A stretch of 20,399 bases of DNA from an uncultured Oscillospiraceae bacterium (GCA_934515035.1 CAKSXP010000006.1:1-20399); one strand, 5' to 3'. Positions 1-7,495 are shown, numbered from the stretch's first letter. Notes: a model not told the origin generated them from the letters alone. Translations and numbers: made by a program.

Positions 1-1217
1 GTGGAAGCCTCGAGAGCCTCAAGCAGGGTCTCGCCGGTAACGGTGACGTAAGCCACGGTGTTGCCGAAGGGCAGAACGGTGTTGATGTCGTTCTTGGTGA
101 TATCGCCTGCCTTGATGGCTGCACGTATTCCGCCGCCGTTGGTCAGAGCAACAACGTTCTCGGCCGGGACTTCAAGTCCGCCGTCCTTAGTTGCATACCA
201 GAGGATAGCGTCGGTAATAAGGTCGCCGAGGTTGGTTTCCTCGGTGCGGTTGCCGGGCGCGCGGTTGCCGTTGAGCTCGACCTCGCTCTTTGCAAAGACG
301 GCGCCGTACTCGGCCTTGACGTCCGCAATGATACGGTCGGCAACAGCCTTAACGTTCTCGTCTTCCTTCTCGTATGTGCTGAGGTCAACAAGGTAGTTGT
401 CCTCTATACCCTTGTCGCCGATAACAATAACGCCAACATTGGCCAGCGCCGTTCCGGTGGACTGGATGGGCTCGTCGTTCGCGCCCTTGGTCATGACGGT
501 GTGGGAGTGTCCGTCGATGATAAAGTCGATGCCAGTAGTGTTGGCATACAGGTCATAGGAACGGTTGGGCTTGGACTCGTCGTCAACGCCCAGGTGGGCA
601 ATGCAGATGACGATGTCGCAGCCATCGTCCTTTTTCAGGGAATCGACAACAGTCTGCGCATAATCATAGAGGGCCTCCTCCGCCAGGAAGGTCACGCCCT
701 TGATCTTTGCGGGATGAGCCTTGGTAGCGGTCTCGGGAGTTTCCAGACCAAAGAAGCCTATCTTCAGGCCGTTCTCGGTCTCTCCGACAAACGCAGCGTC
801 AAAAGCGAGCTCGCCATTGTAGTAGACATCGGAAGAAACCTTGAACTCTGCTTTCGCAAGGATGTTCTTGAGGTTTTCATAGCCATAGTCAAACTCATGA
901 TTGCCGAGGACTGCAAGATCATATCCGGCGGCATTCATCATCTCGATGGCCGCTGCGCCCTGGGAAGAGCTGACGTAAGTGGTGCCCTGGATGTAGTCGC
1001 CAGCGTCTACCAGCGCGACTTCAGCGCCCTTTGCTTCGTACTCTGCCTTCAGTGCGGCAACCTTTGCATAGCCGGCGATCGCGCCGTGAACGTCGTTCGT
1101 ATGCAGGATGACCATCTTTCCTTCCAGCTCGCCCGGTGCCGCAAACGCAGCGGTGCACAGGGCAAATACCAGCGCAAGCGCCAGCAGCAGCGAAAGGAGT
1201 TTCTTACTGTTTTTCAT
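1..1217 (-). CDS. Secreted 5'-nucleotidase / 2',3'-cyclic phosphodiesterase family metallophosphatase (partial, C-terminus off the window)
   Basis: About 405 residues are visible; the gene runs off the left edge. Residues 1-26 form a classic signal peptide (two lysines, a leucine-rich core, an AFA cleavage site), so the enzyme is exported. The metallophosphoesterase motifs follow in order: HTNDVHG near residue 39, DAGDYIQGT, GNHEFD and GHSHT. The C-terminal substrate domain begins with the signature NGGGIRA. Members of this UshA/YfkN-type family remove phosphate from extracellular nucleotides (two-metal centre) and so feed nucleoside salvage. The start is chosen at 1217 because GAGGTG lies just upstream on the minus strand and the signal peptide begins there. 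The gene is isolated from the upstream flavoprotein by a terminator and has its own candidate promoter. The missing tail would show whether it carries a wall anchor. The exact substrate cannot be told from sequence. Confidence 0.93.
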   Translation of the reverse strand, partial: MKNSKKLLSLLLALALVFALCTAAFAAPGELEGKMVILHTNDVHGAIAGYAKVAALKAEYEAKGAEVALVDAGDYIQGTTYVSSSQGAAAIEMMNAAGYDLAVLGNHEFDYGYENLKNILAKAEFKVSSDVYYNGELAFDAAFVGETENGLKIGFFGLETPETATKAHPAKIKGVTFLAEEALYDYAQTVVDSLKKDDGCDIVICIAHLGVDDESKPNRSYDLYANTTGIDFIIDGHSHTVMTKGANDEPIQSTGTALANVGVIVIGDKGIEDNYLVDLSTYEKEDENVKAVADRIIADVKAEYGAVFAKSEVELNGNRAPGNRTEETNLGDLITDAILWYATKDGGLEVPAENVVALTNGGGIRAAIKAGDITKNDINTVLPFGNTVAYVTVTGETLLEALEAS

Positions 1218-1259
1218 GCTCACACCTCATTAAAATAGATTTAGGGTATCGCTGGATTC

Positions 1260-1288
1260 AGTCTAGCATAAATAAAAGCCGTTTTAAA
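1260..1288 (-). promoter_or_regulatory. Candidate sigma-A promoter of the 5'-nucleotidase gene
   Basis: On the minus strand, TTTAAA (1288-1283) and TAGACT (1265-1260) are separated by 17 bases. A TG dinucleotide one base before the -10 gives an extended -10. Each hexamer matches 4 of 6 consensus bases. It is the best candidate in the AT-rich stretch between the upstream terminator and the start codon, where a promoter is needed. Confidence 0.45.
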
Positions 1289-1318
1289 TCCTTTTCGAGC
1301 AATTTGGCTCTAAAAATT

Positions 1319-1360
1319 AAAAAAAGGGCAAATGTTCCGCATCTCAGAAACATTTGCCCC
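1319..1360 (-). terminator. Rho-independent terminator of the OYE-family flavoprotein gene
   Basis: An 11-bp perfect stem (1326-1336 with 1349-1359) encloses a 12-base loop. On the minus strand it is followed by seven T residues (1325-1319). It lies 23 bases past the stop codon of the flavoprotein gene. Confidence 0.9.
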
Positions 1361-1382
1361 TGTACCGTGTTATATTTATGCC

Positions 1383-3488
1383 TTACAGAGCTCTCACAGC
1401 CTCATAAGCGCTCAAAACGGCGTCACCGGCGAGCCCCGCCATGACACAGTCGCCGATGGCTCTGACGACGGGCGCGCACCCGTCGAAGGAAGCGGCCGTG
1501 TCGGGATCGGCGCTCATGCCGGAGGCATTTATGATCGTGTCGGCGGGAACGAACCGCTCTTCGTCACCGTTTCCGATGACCACTCCCCCGCGTTTGATCT
1601 CCCGGCAGGCATAGCCCTTATATATCTCGGGTCTGAGCTTGTCAAGCCAGATAAGGTGGGTATCCGAGCTTCCGTCGGCCGGTCTGCGCGGCTGAACATT
1701 CTTCATAAGCTCCTTTGAGCGGCTTATAAGAACCACCTTTTTCCCCGCGTCCGCAAGGTGTATCGCCGCCTCGCAGCCGCTCAGTCCTCCGCCGATTATG
1801 GCCACGGTGCCTTCGACCTTTTCCGGCTCGAGGTATGCGTCCACGGCGGTCATGAGGTTTGCGCCCTCCTCGACCGGCACGGGCATATCCTTCTGTTTTC
1901 CGCCGCAGGCAACGATAACCGCGTCATAACCGCCGGCTTTTATAAGCTCCGGATCCGCGGCGGTGTTCAGCCTTATCTCAACGCCCAGCTTGGGCAGCCG
2001 TTTGGCAACATTGTTTTTCAGCCTCATAACATCGGTCTTGAAGCGGTCATTATCCGTATAGTTGAGTATGCCGCCGAGACGGTCCTCTTTCTCAAACAGC
2101 GTTACGGCGTGTCCCGCGCGGGCTGCAAACTCCGCCGCCTTCATGCCGCCTATGCCGCCGCCGATGACCGCGACGCGCAGAGGCTTTTCCGCCTTCTCAA
2201 TACCCTTGTCCATGAGCTCGTAGGGGCGCACAGAGCAATGGTCATTGTTGCGGCAGATGACGCAGCGCAGGCAGTTGTCGATCTCCTCCGGCTCGCCGCG
2301 CTCGGCCTTGCACGGGAAGTCCGGGTCGGCAATTATGAGCTGACGCGCCATAATGACGAAGTCCGCCTTGCCGTCGCGTATTACCTCCTCGCACAGATCA
2401 GGGTCGCTCATCGAGCCGACAACGCCGACCTTCATATTCCTGACGGCCGCCTTTATGGCCGCTGCCGATTCGACATTGAGTCCCATCGGGAAGAAGGAAT
2501 TGGCGGTCACTCTTGTGTTGTATATCGGTTCGGTGTGCAGTCCGCCGCTGATGTGGGCGATATCAACAAGGCCGGGATGCTTGTCAAGCTCCTTAAAGAA
2601 CTCGACGCTGTTGTCAAGCTCAACTACGCCCGGGATATATTTCTTTTCGGTTATCGGATTTATGTTTTCCTCCGCAGAAAAGCGCATTTCGATTATGAAA
2701 TCCTCACCCACCGCTTCGCGGATGCGCTCGAGCACCATTATCGGAAAACGCGCGCGGTTTTCCATGCTCCCGCCGTATTTATCCGTGCGGGTATTGAAGC
2801 GCGGAGATATCCACTGTCCGAAGATGAAGCCGTGTCCGCTGTGCAGCGAAGCTCCGTCAAGTCCGCATTCCTTCGCAACGCGGCAGCAGTGAGCAAACGC
2901 GTCCGCCACCTCGTTCATAACGTCCTCGGTCATTTCATTGACGTGCTTGCCGTCGCTGGAGTCCATATTCAGCTTCTGGCTGGTCACGCCGTCCCAAGGC
3001 TCCGACATCGTCATCTCGACTGGACCATATACCTTTGGATATGTATAGGGCGTTCCGTCCGCATGCAGCGGCTGCGGCGGCTGCGGCATCATTTTTCTCA
3101 TCTGTATCTGAGCCTCGGGAAGATGGTCGTAGTCTCGGGAATACAGGCCCATATGTCCGAAATGCACAAACGCCAGCGCATTATACTTATGCATGGTGTC
3201 GGCAAAGCGGTTCATGCTCTCGCGCAGCTCCTCCCCCGGTGCATCATCCGTAAAAAACAGGTAATGAGAGGATACGGCGCTGCCGTACTGCACGTCGTTT
3301 TCGCCTGTAATGACTCTGGCGACTCCGCCCCGGGCAATACGCTCATATTCCGCGATCGTCTGATCGCTCATTTTATACGGCGCACCCGGATCCATATTGC
3401 CGAGCGGCGCAAGAAGAATGCGGTTTTTGAAGGTCTTTCCGCGCACGGTGATCGGGGAAAACAGGTTGGGATACATAAGTTCCGGCAT
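1383..3488 (-). CDS. NADH:flavin oxidoreductase of the old yellow enzyme / 2,4-dienoyl-CoA reductase type (FMN + Fe-S + FAD)
   Basis: 701 residues in the usual three-part layout of this family. Residues about 1-395 are an FMN-binding TIM barrel; it contains LHSGHGF and the SPRFNTRTDKYGGS-type stretch that holds the family signature. A cysteine cluster lies at residues 406, 409, 412 and 418 (4Fe-4S). A flavin/pyridine-nucleotide disulfide reductase-like part follows with two Rossmann motifs (VIGGGIGG and IIGGGLSG) and a C-terminal AIGDC. Such enzymes reduce activated C=C bonds with NAD(P)H; relatives include FadH, trimethylamine dehydrogenase and the bile-acid enzymes BaiCD/BaiH. The substrate here is unknown. 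The start is ATG 3488, not the TTG 18 bases upstream, because AGGAG sits about 8 bases before the ATG. It is monocistronic, with a near-perfect promoter and its own terminator. Confidence 0.9.
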   Translation of the reverse strand: MPELMYPNLFSPITVRGKTFKNRILLAPLGNMDPGAPYKMSDQTIAEYERIARGGVARVITGENDVQYGSAVSSHYLFFTDDAPGEELRESMNRFADTMHKYNALAFVHFGHMGLYSRDYDHLPEAQIQMRKMMPQPPQPLHADGTPYTYPKVYGPVEMTMSEPWDGVTSQKLNMDSSDGKHVNEMTEDVMNEVADAFAHCCRVAKECGLDGASLHSGHGFIFGQWISPRFNTRTDKYGGSMENRARFPIMVLERIREAVGEDFIIEMRFSAEENINPITEKKYIPGVVELDNSVEFFKELDKHPGLVDIAHISGGLHTEPIYNTRVTANSFFPMGLNVESAAAIKAAVRNMKVGVVGSMSDPDLCEEVIRDGKADFVIMARQLIIADPDFPCKAERGEPEEIDNCLRCVICRNNDHCSVRPYELMDKGIEKAEKPLRVAVIGGGIGGMKAAEFAARAGHAVTLFEKEDRLGGILNYTDNDRFKTDVMRLKNNVAKRLPKLGVEIRLNTAADPELIKAGGYDAVIVACGGKQKDMPVPVEEGANLMTAVDAYLEPEKVEGTVAIIGGGLSGCEAAIHLADAGKKVVLISRSKELMKNVQPRRPADGSSDTHLIWLDKLRPEIYKGYACREIKRGGVVIGNGDEERFVPADTIINASGMSADPDTAASFDGCAPVVRAIGDCVMAGLAGDAVLSAYEAVRAL

Positions 3489-3534
3489 TTGTTTCACTCC
3501 TAACAAAAATATATGTACAGAAATTTACAATTAT

Positions 3535-3563
3535 ATTCTATAACACACGCCGGGTTCTGTCAA
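3535..3563 (-). promoter_or_regulatory. Strong sigma-A promoter of the OYE-family gene
   Basis: On the minus strand, TTGACA (3563-3558), a 17-base spacer and TAGAAT (3540-3535): 6/6 and 5/6 consensus matches at ideal spacing. It lies 47 bases upstream of the ATG at 3488 and downstream of the ACT gene's terminator, so the flavoprotein gene is transcribed independently. Confidence 0.85.
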
Positions 3564-3590
3564 TTCATTGTTTGAACGGCACAGCGCGTC

Positions 3591-3627
3591 AAAAACAGCG
3601 GACAGGCGCACACACGCCTGTCCGCTG
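3591..3627 (-). terminator. Rho-independent terminator of the paaK-ACT operon
   Basis: A perfect 13-bp GC-rich stem (3596-3608 with 3615-3627) has a 6-base loop. On the minus strand five T residues follow (3595-3591). It lies 28 bases beyond the stop of the ACT-domain gene. The plus strand has no T run after the hairpin, so it works in the minus direction. Confidence 0.9.
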
Positions 3628-3654
3628 AGTCTGTTCAAAGATCCGCTGCGGGGG

Positions 3655-4092
3655 TCAGAGCTTCACCAGTTCGTCCTGGTCGAGCTGGCGGATATTATGC
3701 CGGCTGAGTATCTCCGTCACCTTTTCATTGTCGTCAACGCGGATTATAACATAGGCCGAGGGCTTGCTCCTGGAGAGCAGCGCATACATATAAGCGACGT
3801 TGACGTCCTCGGAACCAAGAATATTGAGCACATTGAGAAGTCCGCCGGGCTCGTCGGGGATCTCAACGGCTATGACCGGTGTTACCGAGACGACATACTG
3901 CGCCTCCTTCAGCACGCGCGCAGCCTTATACGGGTCATCCACGATGAGTCGCACCACGCCGAAGTCGCGCGTTTCCGCAACGGAGAAAGCGCGCAGATTG
4001 ATATTATTGTCGCTGAGAAAGCCGGTAAGGAGCGCAAAGCGTCCGGGCTTGTTCTCAACAAAAACGGAGATCTGACTTACGGTTGTCACCAT
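3655..4092 (-). CDS. Tandem ACT-domain protein
   Basis: 145 residues made almost entirely of two ACT domains. The first (residues about 5-70) starts with ISVFVENKPGRFALLTGFL. The second (about 72-140) contains EIPDEPGGLLNVLNIL. ACT domains bind small ligands, often amino acids, and regulate metabolic enzymes. Stand-alone double-ACT proteins are commonly encoded next to phenylacetate-CoA ligase genes in Clostridia and archaea, as here. A ligand-sensing role for aryl or amino-acid-derived acids is inferred from that pairing. The start ATG 4092 is preceded by GGAGG with 7 bases between. The SD lies in the 16-base gap after the ligase stop, so the two genes form one operon ended by the hairpin at 3591-3627. 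Confidence 0.88.
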   Translation of the reverse strand: MVTTVSQISVFVENKPGRFALLTGFLSDNNINLRAFSVAETRDFGVVRLIVDDPYKAARVLKEAQYVVSVTPVIAVEIPDEPGGLLNVLNILGSEDVNVAYMYALLSRSKPSAYVIIRVDDNEKVTEILSRHNIRQLDQDELVKL

Positions 4093-4108
4093 CTTAGTTC
4101 CTCCAATT

Positions 4109-5410
4109 TCAATAAAGCTTTCTCTTGTCTATGACGCGGACGGCCTTTCCCTCGCTGCGCGGTATGGAGCGCGGACTGACAAGGCGGACCTCCGCGTAAA
4201 TGCCGAGTATTGCCTTGAGCGCCGCGACAAGCTCGTCCTCTCTGCCGGACACCTTGCTGAGATCGTCGGAGAACATCTCCGGCGTCATCTCCACCTGTAC
4301 CTCCAGCTTGTCGGAGTAGTTTTCGCGCGAAACTATGATCTGATAGTTCGCCGGATAGCCCTTGTTCATGAGCACGGTCTCGATCTGAGACGGGAACACG
4401 TTGACGCCCTTGACGATAAGCATATCGTCGCTTCTTCCCATGGGCTTGGACATCCTGACATGGGTCCTGCCGCAGGAGCATTTTTCATGGCTGAGAACGC
4501 AGATATCCTTTGTGCGGTAGCGCAGAAGCGGGAAGGCTTCCTTCGTTATGCTGGTGAAGACAAGCTCTCCGCGGCTGCCGTCGGGCAGCTTCTCGCCGGT
4601 ATTGGGGTCAATTATCTCCGCAATGAAGTTATCCTCGTTTATGTGCATCCCGTTCTGCTCCGAGCATTCAAAAGCGACACCGGGACCGCTTATTTCGGTC
4701 AGACCGTATATGTCATAGGCCTTTATGCCCAGCTTTTCCTGAATATCGCGGCGCATCTCCCCGGTCCATGCCTCCGCGCCGAATATGCCCGCTTTGAGCT
4801 TTATCCTGTCGCGCAGACCCTTTTCGCATATCTTCTCCGCGAGGTAAGCGGCATAGGACGGAGTGCAGCACAGGACCGTCGAGCCGAGGTCGCACATGAA
4901 CTGGATCTGGCGGTCGGTACTGCCGGAGGACATCGGCACCGTCATTGCGCCGATTTTGGTGGAACCGCCGTCGAGTCCGGCTCCGCCCGTGAACAGGCCG
5001 TAGCCATATGCGATCTGGACGACATCCTCGTTGGTCACTCCCGCCGCCGAAAGGGCGCGGGCACAGCATTCATGCCAGAGGTCGATATCATTGCGCGTAT
5101 AGAACGCGACCACGCGCCTTCCCGTCGTTCCGCTGGTGGACTGTATGCGGACAACGTCGCTTCTGGGTACCGCCAGTAATCCATACGGATATGCGTCACG
5201 CAGATCATCCTTGGTTATAAACGGCAGCTTATAAAGATCGTCCGTCGATTTGATATCGTCCGGAGTAAGTCCCTTTTCCTTCATTCGCTCGCGGTAATAT
5301 GGCACATTGTCAAAGACATGCCTCACCTGCTTTACCAAGCGCTCATCCTGCAAAGCCTTTATCTCTTCTCTGCCGGCACACTCTATTCCGGGGTTGTAGA
5401 TATTCTCCAT
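4109..5410 (-). CDS. paaK: Phenylacetate-CoA ligase (AMP-forming)
   Basis: About 433 residues, the usual length for PaaK. The enzyme activates phenylacetate or a related aryl acid with ATP and CoA, through an aryl-adenylate. Motifs seen in order are IQSTSGTTGRR (the adenylation P-loop), YGLTEI (A5-like), YRTKDI (A7/A8 region) and the C-terminal KAVRVIDKRKLY, which holds the conserved lysine of the mobile domain. The substrate may be phenylacetate or an aryl acid formed during aromatic amino-acid fermentation; sequence alone does not decide. The start is uncertain. ATG 5410 (MENIYNPG) is preferred because GGAAGG is 12 bases upstream; at the alternative ATG 5419 the same SD is only 3 bases away. 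It is followed immediately by the double-ACT gene. Two candidate promoters lie upstream at 5456-5484 and 5551-5579. Confidence 0.92.
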   Translation of the reverse strand: MENIYNPGIECAGREEIKALQDERLVKQVRHVFDNVPYYRERMKEKGLTPDDIKSTDDLYKLPFITKDDLRDAYPYGLLAVPRSDVVRIQSTSGTTGRRVVAFYTRNDIDLWHECCARALSAAGVTNEDVVQIAYGYGLFTGGAGLDGGSTKIGAMTVPMSSGSTDRQIQFMCDLGSTVLCCTPSYAAYLAEKICEKGLRDRIKLKAGIFGAEAWTGEMRRDIQEKLGIKAYDIYGLTEISGPGVAFECSEQNGMHINEDNFIAEIIDPNTGEKLPDGSRGELVFTSITKEAFPLLRYRTKDICVLSHEKCSCGRTHVRMSKPMGRSDDMLIVKGVNVFPSQIETVLMNKGYPANYQIIVSRENYSDKLEVQVEMTPEMFSDDLSKVSGREDELVAALKAILGIYAEVRLVSPRSIPRSEGKAVRVIDKRKLY

Positions 5411-5455
5411 CAGGACCATGTTCCTTCCATTCTGTCTGAAAATTTCGATGTCTCT

Positions 5456-5484
5456 ATTCTATACCGTTTCTCTGCCGCAGTAAA
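5456..5484 (-). promoter_or_regulatory. Candidate proximal promoter of paaK-ACT
   Basis: On the minus strand, TTTACT (5484-5479), a 17-base spacer and TAGAAT (5461-5456): 4/6 and 5/6 consensus. It would give a leader of about 40 bases before ATG 5410. Confidence 0.65.
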
Positions 5485-5549
5485 TAGTCAGTTTAAATAG
5501 TAATTGGCGCTTTCGTTTTCAAAAATCAGTGGCAGTATCGTCAAACCTG

Positions 5550-5558
5550 TGTTATAAT
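5550..5558 (+). promoter_or_regulatory. Extended -10 promoter for the zinc-ribbon protein gene
   Basis: The plus strand has TG-T-TATAAT (TATAAT at 5553-5558), a perfect extended -10. No good -35 is seen at the expected distance. Transcription would begin near 5565, almost exactly at the first base of the 22-bp inverted repeat, so the mRNA would open with a long hairpin. Confidence 0.6.
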
Positions 5559-5579
5559 TAAGATACCATCGGTTGACAA
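5551..5579 (-). promoter_or_regulatory. Candidate distal promoter toward paaK, overlapping the inverted repeat
   Basis: On the minus strand, TTGTCA (5579-5574), a 17-base spacer and TATAAC (5556-5551): 5/6 for both hexamers. The -35 lies inside the left arm of the 22-bp inverted repeat. The -10 overlaps the plus-strand TATAAT, so the two directions would compete for polymerase. Confidence 0.45.
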
Positions 5580-5648
5580 GGGCATTGACGCCGTATGGGC
5601 GCATTTCTGCCCGCCAAAACCGTGTCTGCCCTTGTCAACCGATGGTAT
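5563..5648. repeat. Perfect 22-bp inverted repeat with 42-base centre
   Basis: The left arm 5563-5584 and right arm 5627-5648 are exact reverse complements over 22 bases. The 42-base centre (5585-5626) contains a minor 4-bp hairpin (5597-5600 with 5609-5612). No T run follows on either strand, so it is not an ordinary terminator. As RNA it would be a very stable 5' leader structure; as DNA it could be an operator, a recombination site or a tiny non-autonomous element. No flanking target duplication is evident. Confidence 0.85.
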
Positions 5649-5741
5649 AAAACACAGTGAACGATATCGTGACTGAGGGCCACGACCGGAATTCGCTGAC
5701 CTGCGCCGCCGGCACAGGATATAAAGAGAGGAGAATACATA

Positions 5742-7367
5742 ATGCCCTTCTGCAAGAATTGCGGCCAGCCGCTGGCTGACAACGCAAAATTCTGCGGCAG
5801 CTGCGGGACCCCTGTGCAGCCCGCCGCCGAACCCGCACAGACCCCCGCCTATCAGGCCGCGCCCGCTTCACCCGCTGCGCCTGCTCAGCCTGCTCAGCCT
5901 GCTCAGCCGGCCCAGCCCGCCCCGGAGCAGCCTGTTTACAGCACGCCTTCCGAGCCGAGCTATCAGCCCCAGCCCGGATATCAGCCCCAGCAGAACTTCG
6001 GCGGCGGCAGCTATGTTCCGCCCGAGCAGCCTCCTAAGAAGAAGTCCAAAACCGGTCTCATAATCGGCATAGCCGCGGCGGCAGTCGTTGTCATCGCCGC
6101 GATAGTCCTTGTTCTGGTACTCGGCGGAAAGGGCGCCGATTTCACCGGATACTGGGAGTGCACCCTGATCGACGACGGCAGCGGCGAACCTTTTGACGAA
6201 TACTTCGGAATAGACGCAGACGAACTCTTCGCCTTTGTCCTCAACGATGACCACACCTTCACAATGGTAATGTTCGGCGAGGATTCCGCCACCGGTAAGT
6301 GGTCTTCCGGCAAGGATTCCGTCACCATGACCGTTGACGGTGATTCTGTCGTTCTCTCTTATGAGAAGAACCAGCTCGTCATGGACCTGTCCGATGACGG
6401 AGATACCGTTATCCTCTACTTTGAGCGCGAAGGCAGCAAGGCTCCCAGAGGCTTCGGCGGAGATTCCAACGAGCCTGTCAGCGAACCCACCGAAGAGCCG
6501 GTCGAACCCAGCAGCGAGCCTACCGAAGAGCCTTCCAACGCTCCGGTCGCTGCCGGAGAGCTTGGACCCGAAGCCTCCTATAACTTCGACGACTTCTCCA
6601 TTGAGATCCTCGGCGGCCAGCCCTGCACCGACGATTACACCGATTACGACTGCTTCCGCGTATTCTTCCGCTTCACCAACAATTCCGACGAGCCCACAAG
6701 CGCCCTGTACGAAACCTATCTGTACGCTTTCCAGGGTCAGGACCAGCTCGATACGGACTGGATATCCGACGATACCGATGAAGATGATTACTACTCCCTC
6801 AATGTCATGCCCGGAACAAGCATCATCTGCTCCGAGGTATTCGCCCTCAAAGACAACTCTCCGCTGGAGCTGTATGTCTGCGAGGATTGGGAAGTAAACA
6901 AAACCGAGTGTGCAAAAGCCGTCTTTGACGTTGACGTCAATACGGCCGCGGGCGTCAAGAACACGTTTGCCAATGTTTCCGACCCCACCTGGACCGACAA
7001 CATGACCGACGAGATCACCTGGGACGACCTCTATGTCTTTATCGATTCCGCCGAGACGGCCAACTCCTGGCTCGGTGAGAAGGATCTCATCCGCGTCTAC
7101 TTCGACTGGACAAATCTGACCGACGAAGCCACCAGCTTCTGGATGGAGACCACCGTCACCGTATATCAGGACGACGTTGAGCTCTTCTCCGGCACCCCGG
7201 ACGAAAGCCTCGTCTCCGACGATATGTACAGCTCAAACATCGAGCCGGGCGAATCCAAGACCGTCAGCAAGTGCTTTGAGCTCCGCAGCAAGTCTCCCGT
7301 TGTTGTCCTTGTTTACAACTGGGCAGCCGGTGAGTATATAGGCTGCACCTTCACTTTCAACTCATAA
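5742..7367 (+). CDS. Zinc-ribbon, single-pass membrane protein with Pro/Ala/Gln linker and two DUF5067-like exported domains
   Basis: 541 residues. The N-terminus is a zinc ribbon (C4, C7, C18, C21: CKNCG and CGSCG). A low-complexity linker to about residue 98 is rich in Pro, Ala and Gln. A KKKSK stop-transfer stretch and one transmembrane helix (about 105-127) follow. Outside the membrane lies an acidic domain (about 132-240, containing FTGYWECTLIDDGSGEP), a Glu/Pro/Ser linker (about 247-265), and two acidic beta-rich repeats (about 275-395 and 415-541). Each repeat has an RVFF/RVYF strand and a PG(T/E)S turn, and they resemble DUF5067-type domains. The topology (ribbon inside, repeats outside) is inferred from the lysines. 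The start has AGGAG 11 bases upstream. The gene is monocistronic, between its own promoter and terminator. Its function is unknown; a surface sensor or scaffold is a guess. Confidence 0.85.
   Translation: MPFCKNCGQPLADNAKFCGSCGTPVQPAAEPAQTPAYQAAPASPAAPAQPAQPAQPAQPAPEQPVYSTPSEPSYQPQPGYQPQQNFGGGSYVPPEQPPKKKSKTGLIIGIAAAAVVVIAAIVLVLVLGGKGADFTGYWECTLIDDGSGEPFDEYFGIDADELFAFVLNDDHTFTMVMFGEDSATGKWSSGKDSVTMTVDGDSVVLSYEKNQLVMDLSDDGDTVILYFEREGSKAPRGFGGDSNEPVSEPTEEPVEPSSEPTEEPSNAPVAAGELGPEASYNFDDFSIEILGGQPCTDDYTDYDCFRVFFRFTNNSDEPTSALYETYLYAFQGQDQLDTDWISDDTDEDDYYSLNVMPGTSIICSEVFALKDNSPLELYVCEDWEVNKTECAKAVFDVDVNTAAGVKNTFANVSDPTWTDNMTDEITWDDLYVFIDSAETANSWLGEKDLIRVYFDWTNLTDEATSFWMETTVTVYQDDVELFSGTPDESLVSDDMYSSNIEPGESKTVSKCFELRSKSPVVVLVYNWAAGEYIGCTFTFNS
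5880..5915 (+). repeat. Nine-base tandem repeat encoding Pro-Ala-Gln
   Basis: Three identical copies of CCTGCTCAG are followed by a diverged fourth (CCGGCCCAG), inside the linker of the zinc-ribbon protein. Being a multiple of three, copy-number slippage would change linker length without a frameshift. Confidence 0.9.
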
Positions 7368-7382
7368 TCACCTGATACGCAG

Positions 7383-7411
7383 AAAGGGGAAGCCGCTGGC
7401 TTCCCCTTTTT
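7383..7411 (+). terminator. Terminator of the zinc-ribbon protein gene
   Basis: A perfect 9-bp stem (7386-7394 with 7398-7406) with a 3-base loop, flanked by A residues and followed by five T residues (7407-7411), lies 18 bases after the stop codon. Confidence 0.9.
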
Positions 7412-7440
7412 CCCGTTTGTGCGCAGTTTATCCGCACGGC

Positions 7441-7480
7441 AAAAATACCGGAAAGGACGCGGCTCGACGCCGCGTCCTTT
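7441..7480 (-). terminator. Terminator of the pyrimidine-nucleoside phosphorylase gene
   Basis: A perfect 12-bp stem (7452-7463 with 7469-7480) has a 5-base loop, 15 bases past the stop. On the minus strand the downstream sequence is TTTCCGG and then five T residues, so the U tract is interrupted. It forms a convergent pair with the terminator at 7383-7411. Confidence 0.75.
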
Positions 7481-7495
7481 AATTTGTATGTCTAT

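Noticed and set aside
1758..3503. Long open frame (581 codons) on the plus strand
   Set aside because: It is antisense to the OYE-family gene, has no family features and no fitting ribosome site. It is open because of the GC-rich codon bias of the real gene.
3489..3506. TTG start adding six residues to the OYE-family protein
   Set aside because: The AGGAG ribosome site lies inside that extension at the right distance for ATG 3488.
5563..5648. Invertible promoter (phase-variable switch)
   Set aside because: The candidate -10 elements lie outside the repeat, the -35-like sequence is inside the symmetric arms, and no promoter is in the 42-base centre. Inversion would not obviously change expression, and no recombinase gene is near.
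5741..7367. Possible CRISPR or extended repeat array in the Pro/Gln-rich region
   Set aside because: The repeats are 9-base codon repeats inside a coding frame, without spacers.
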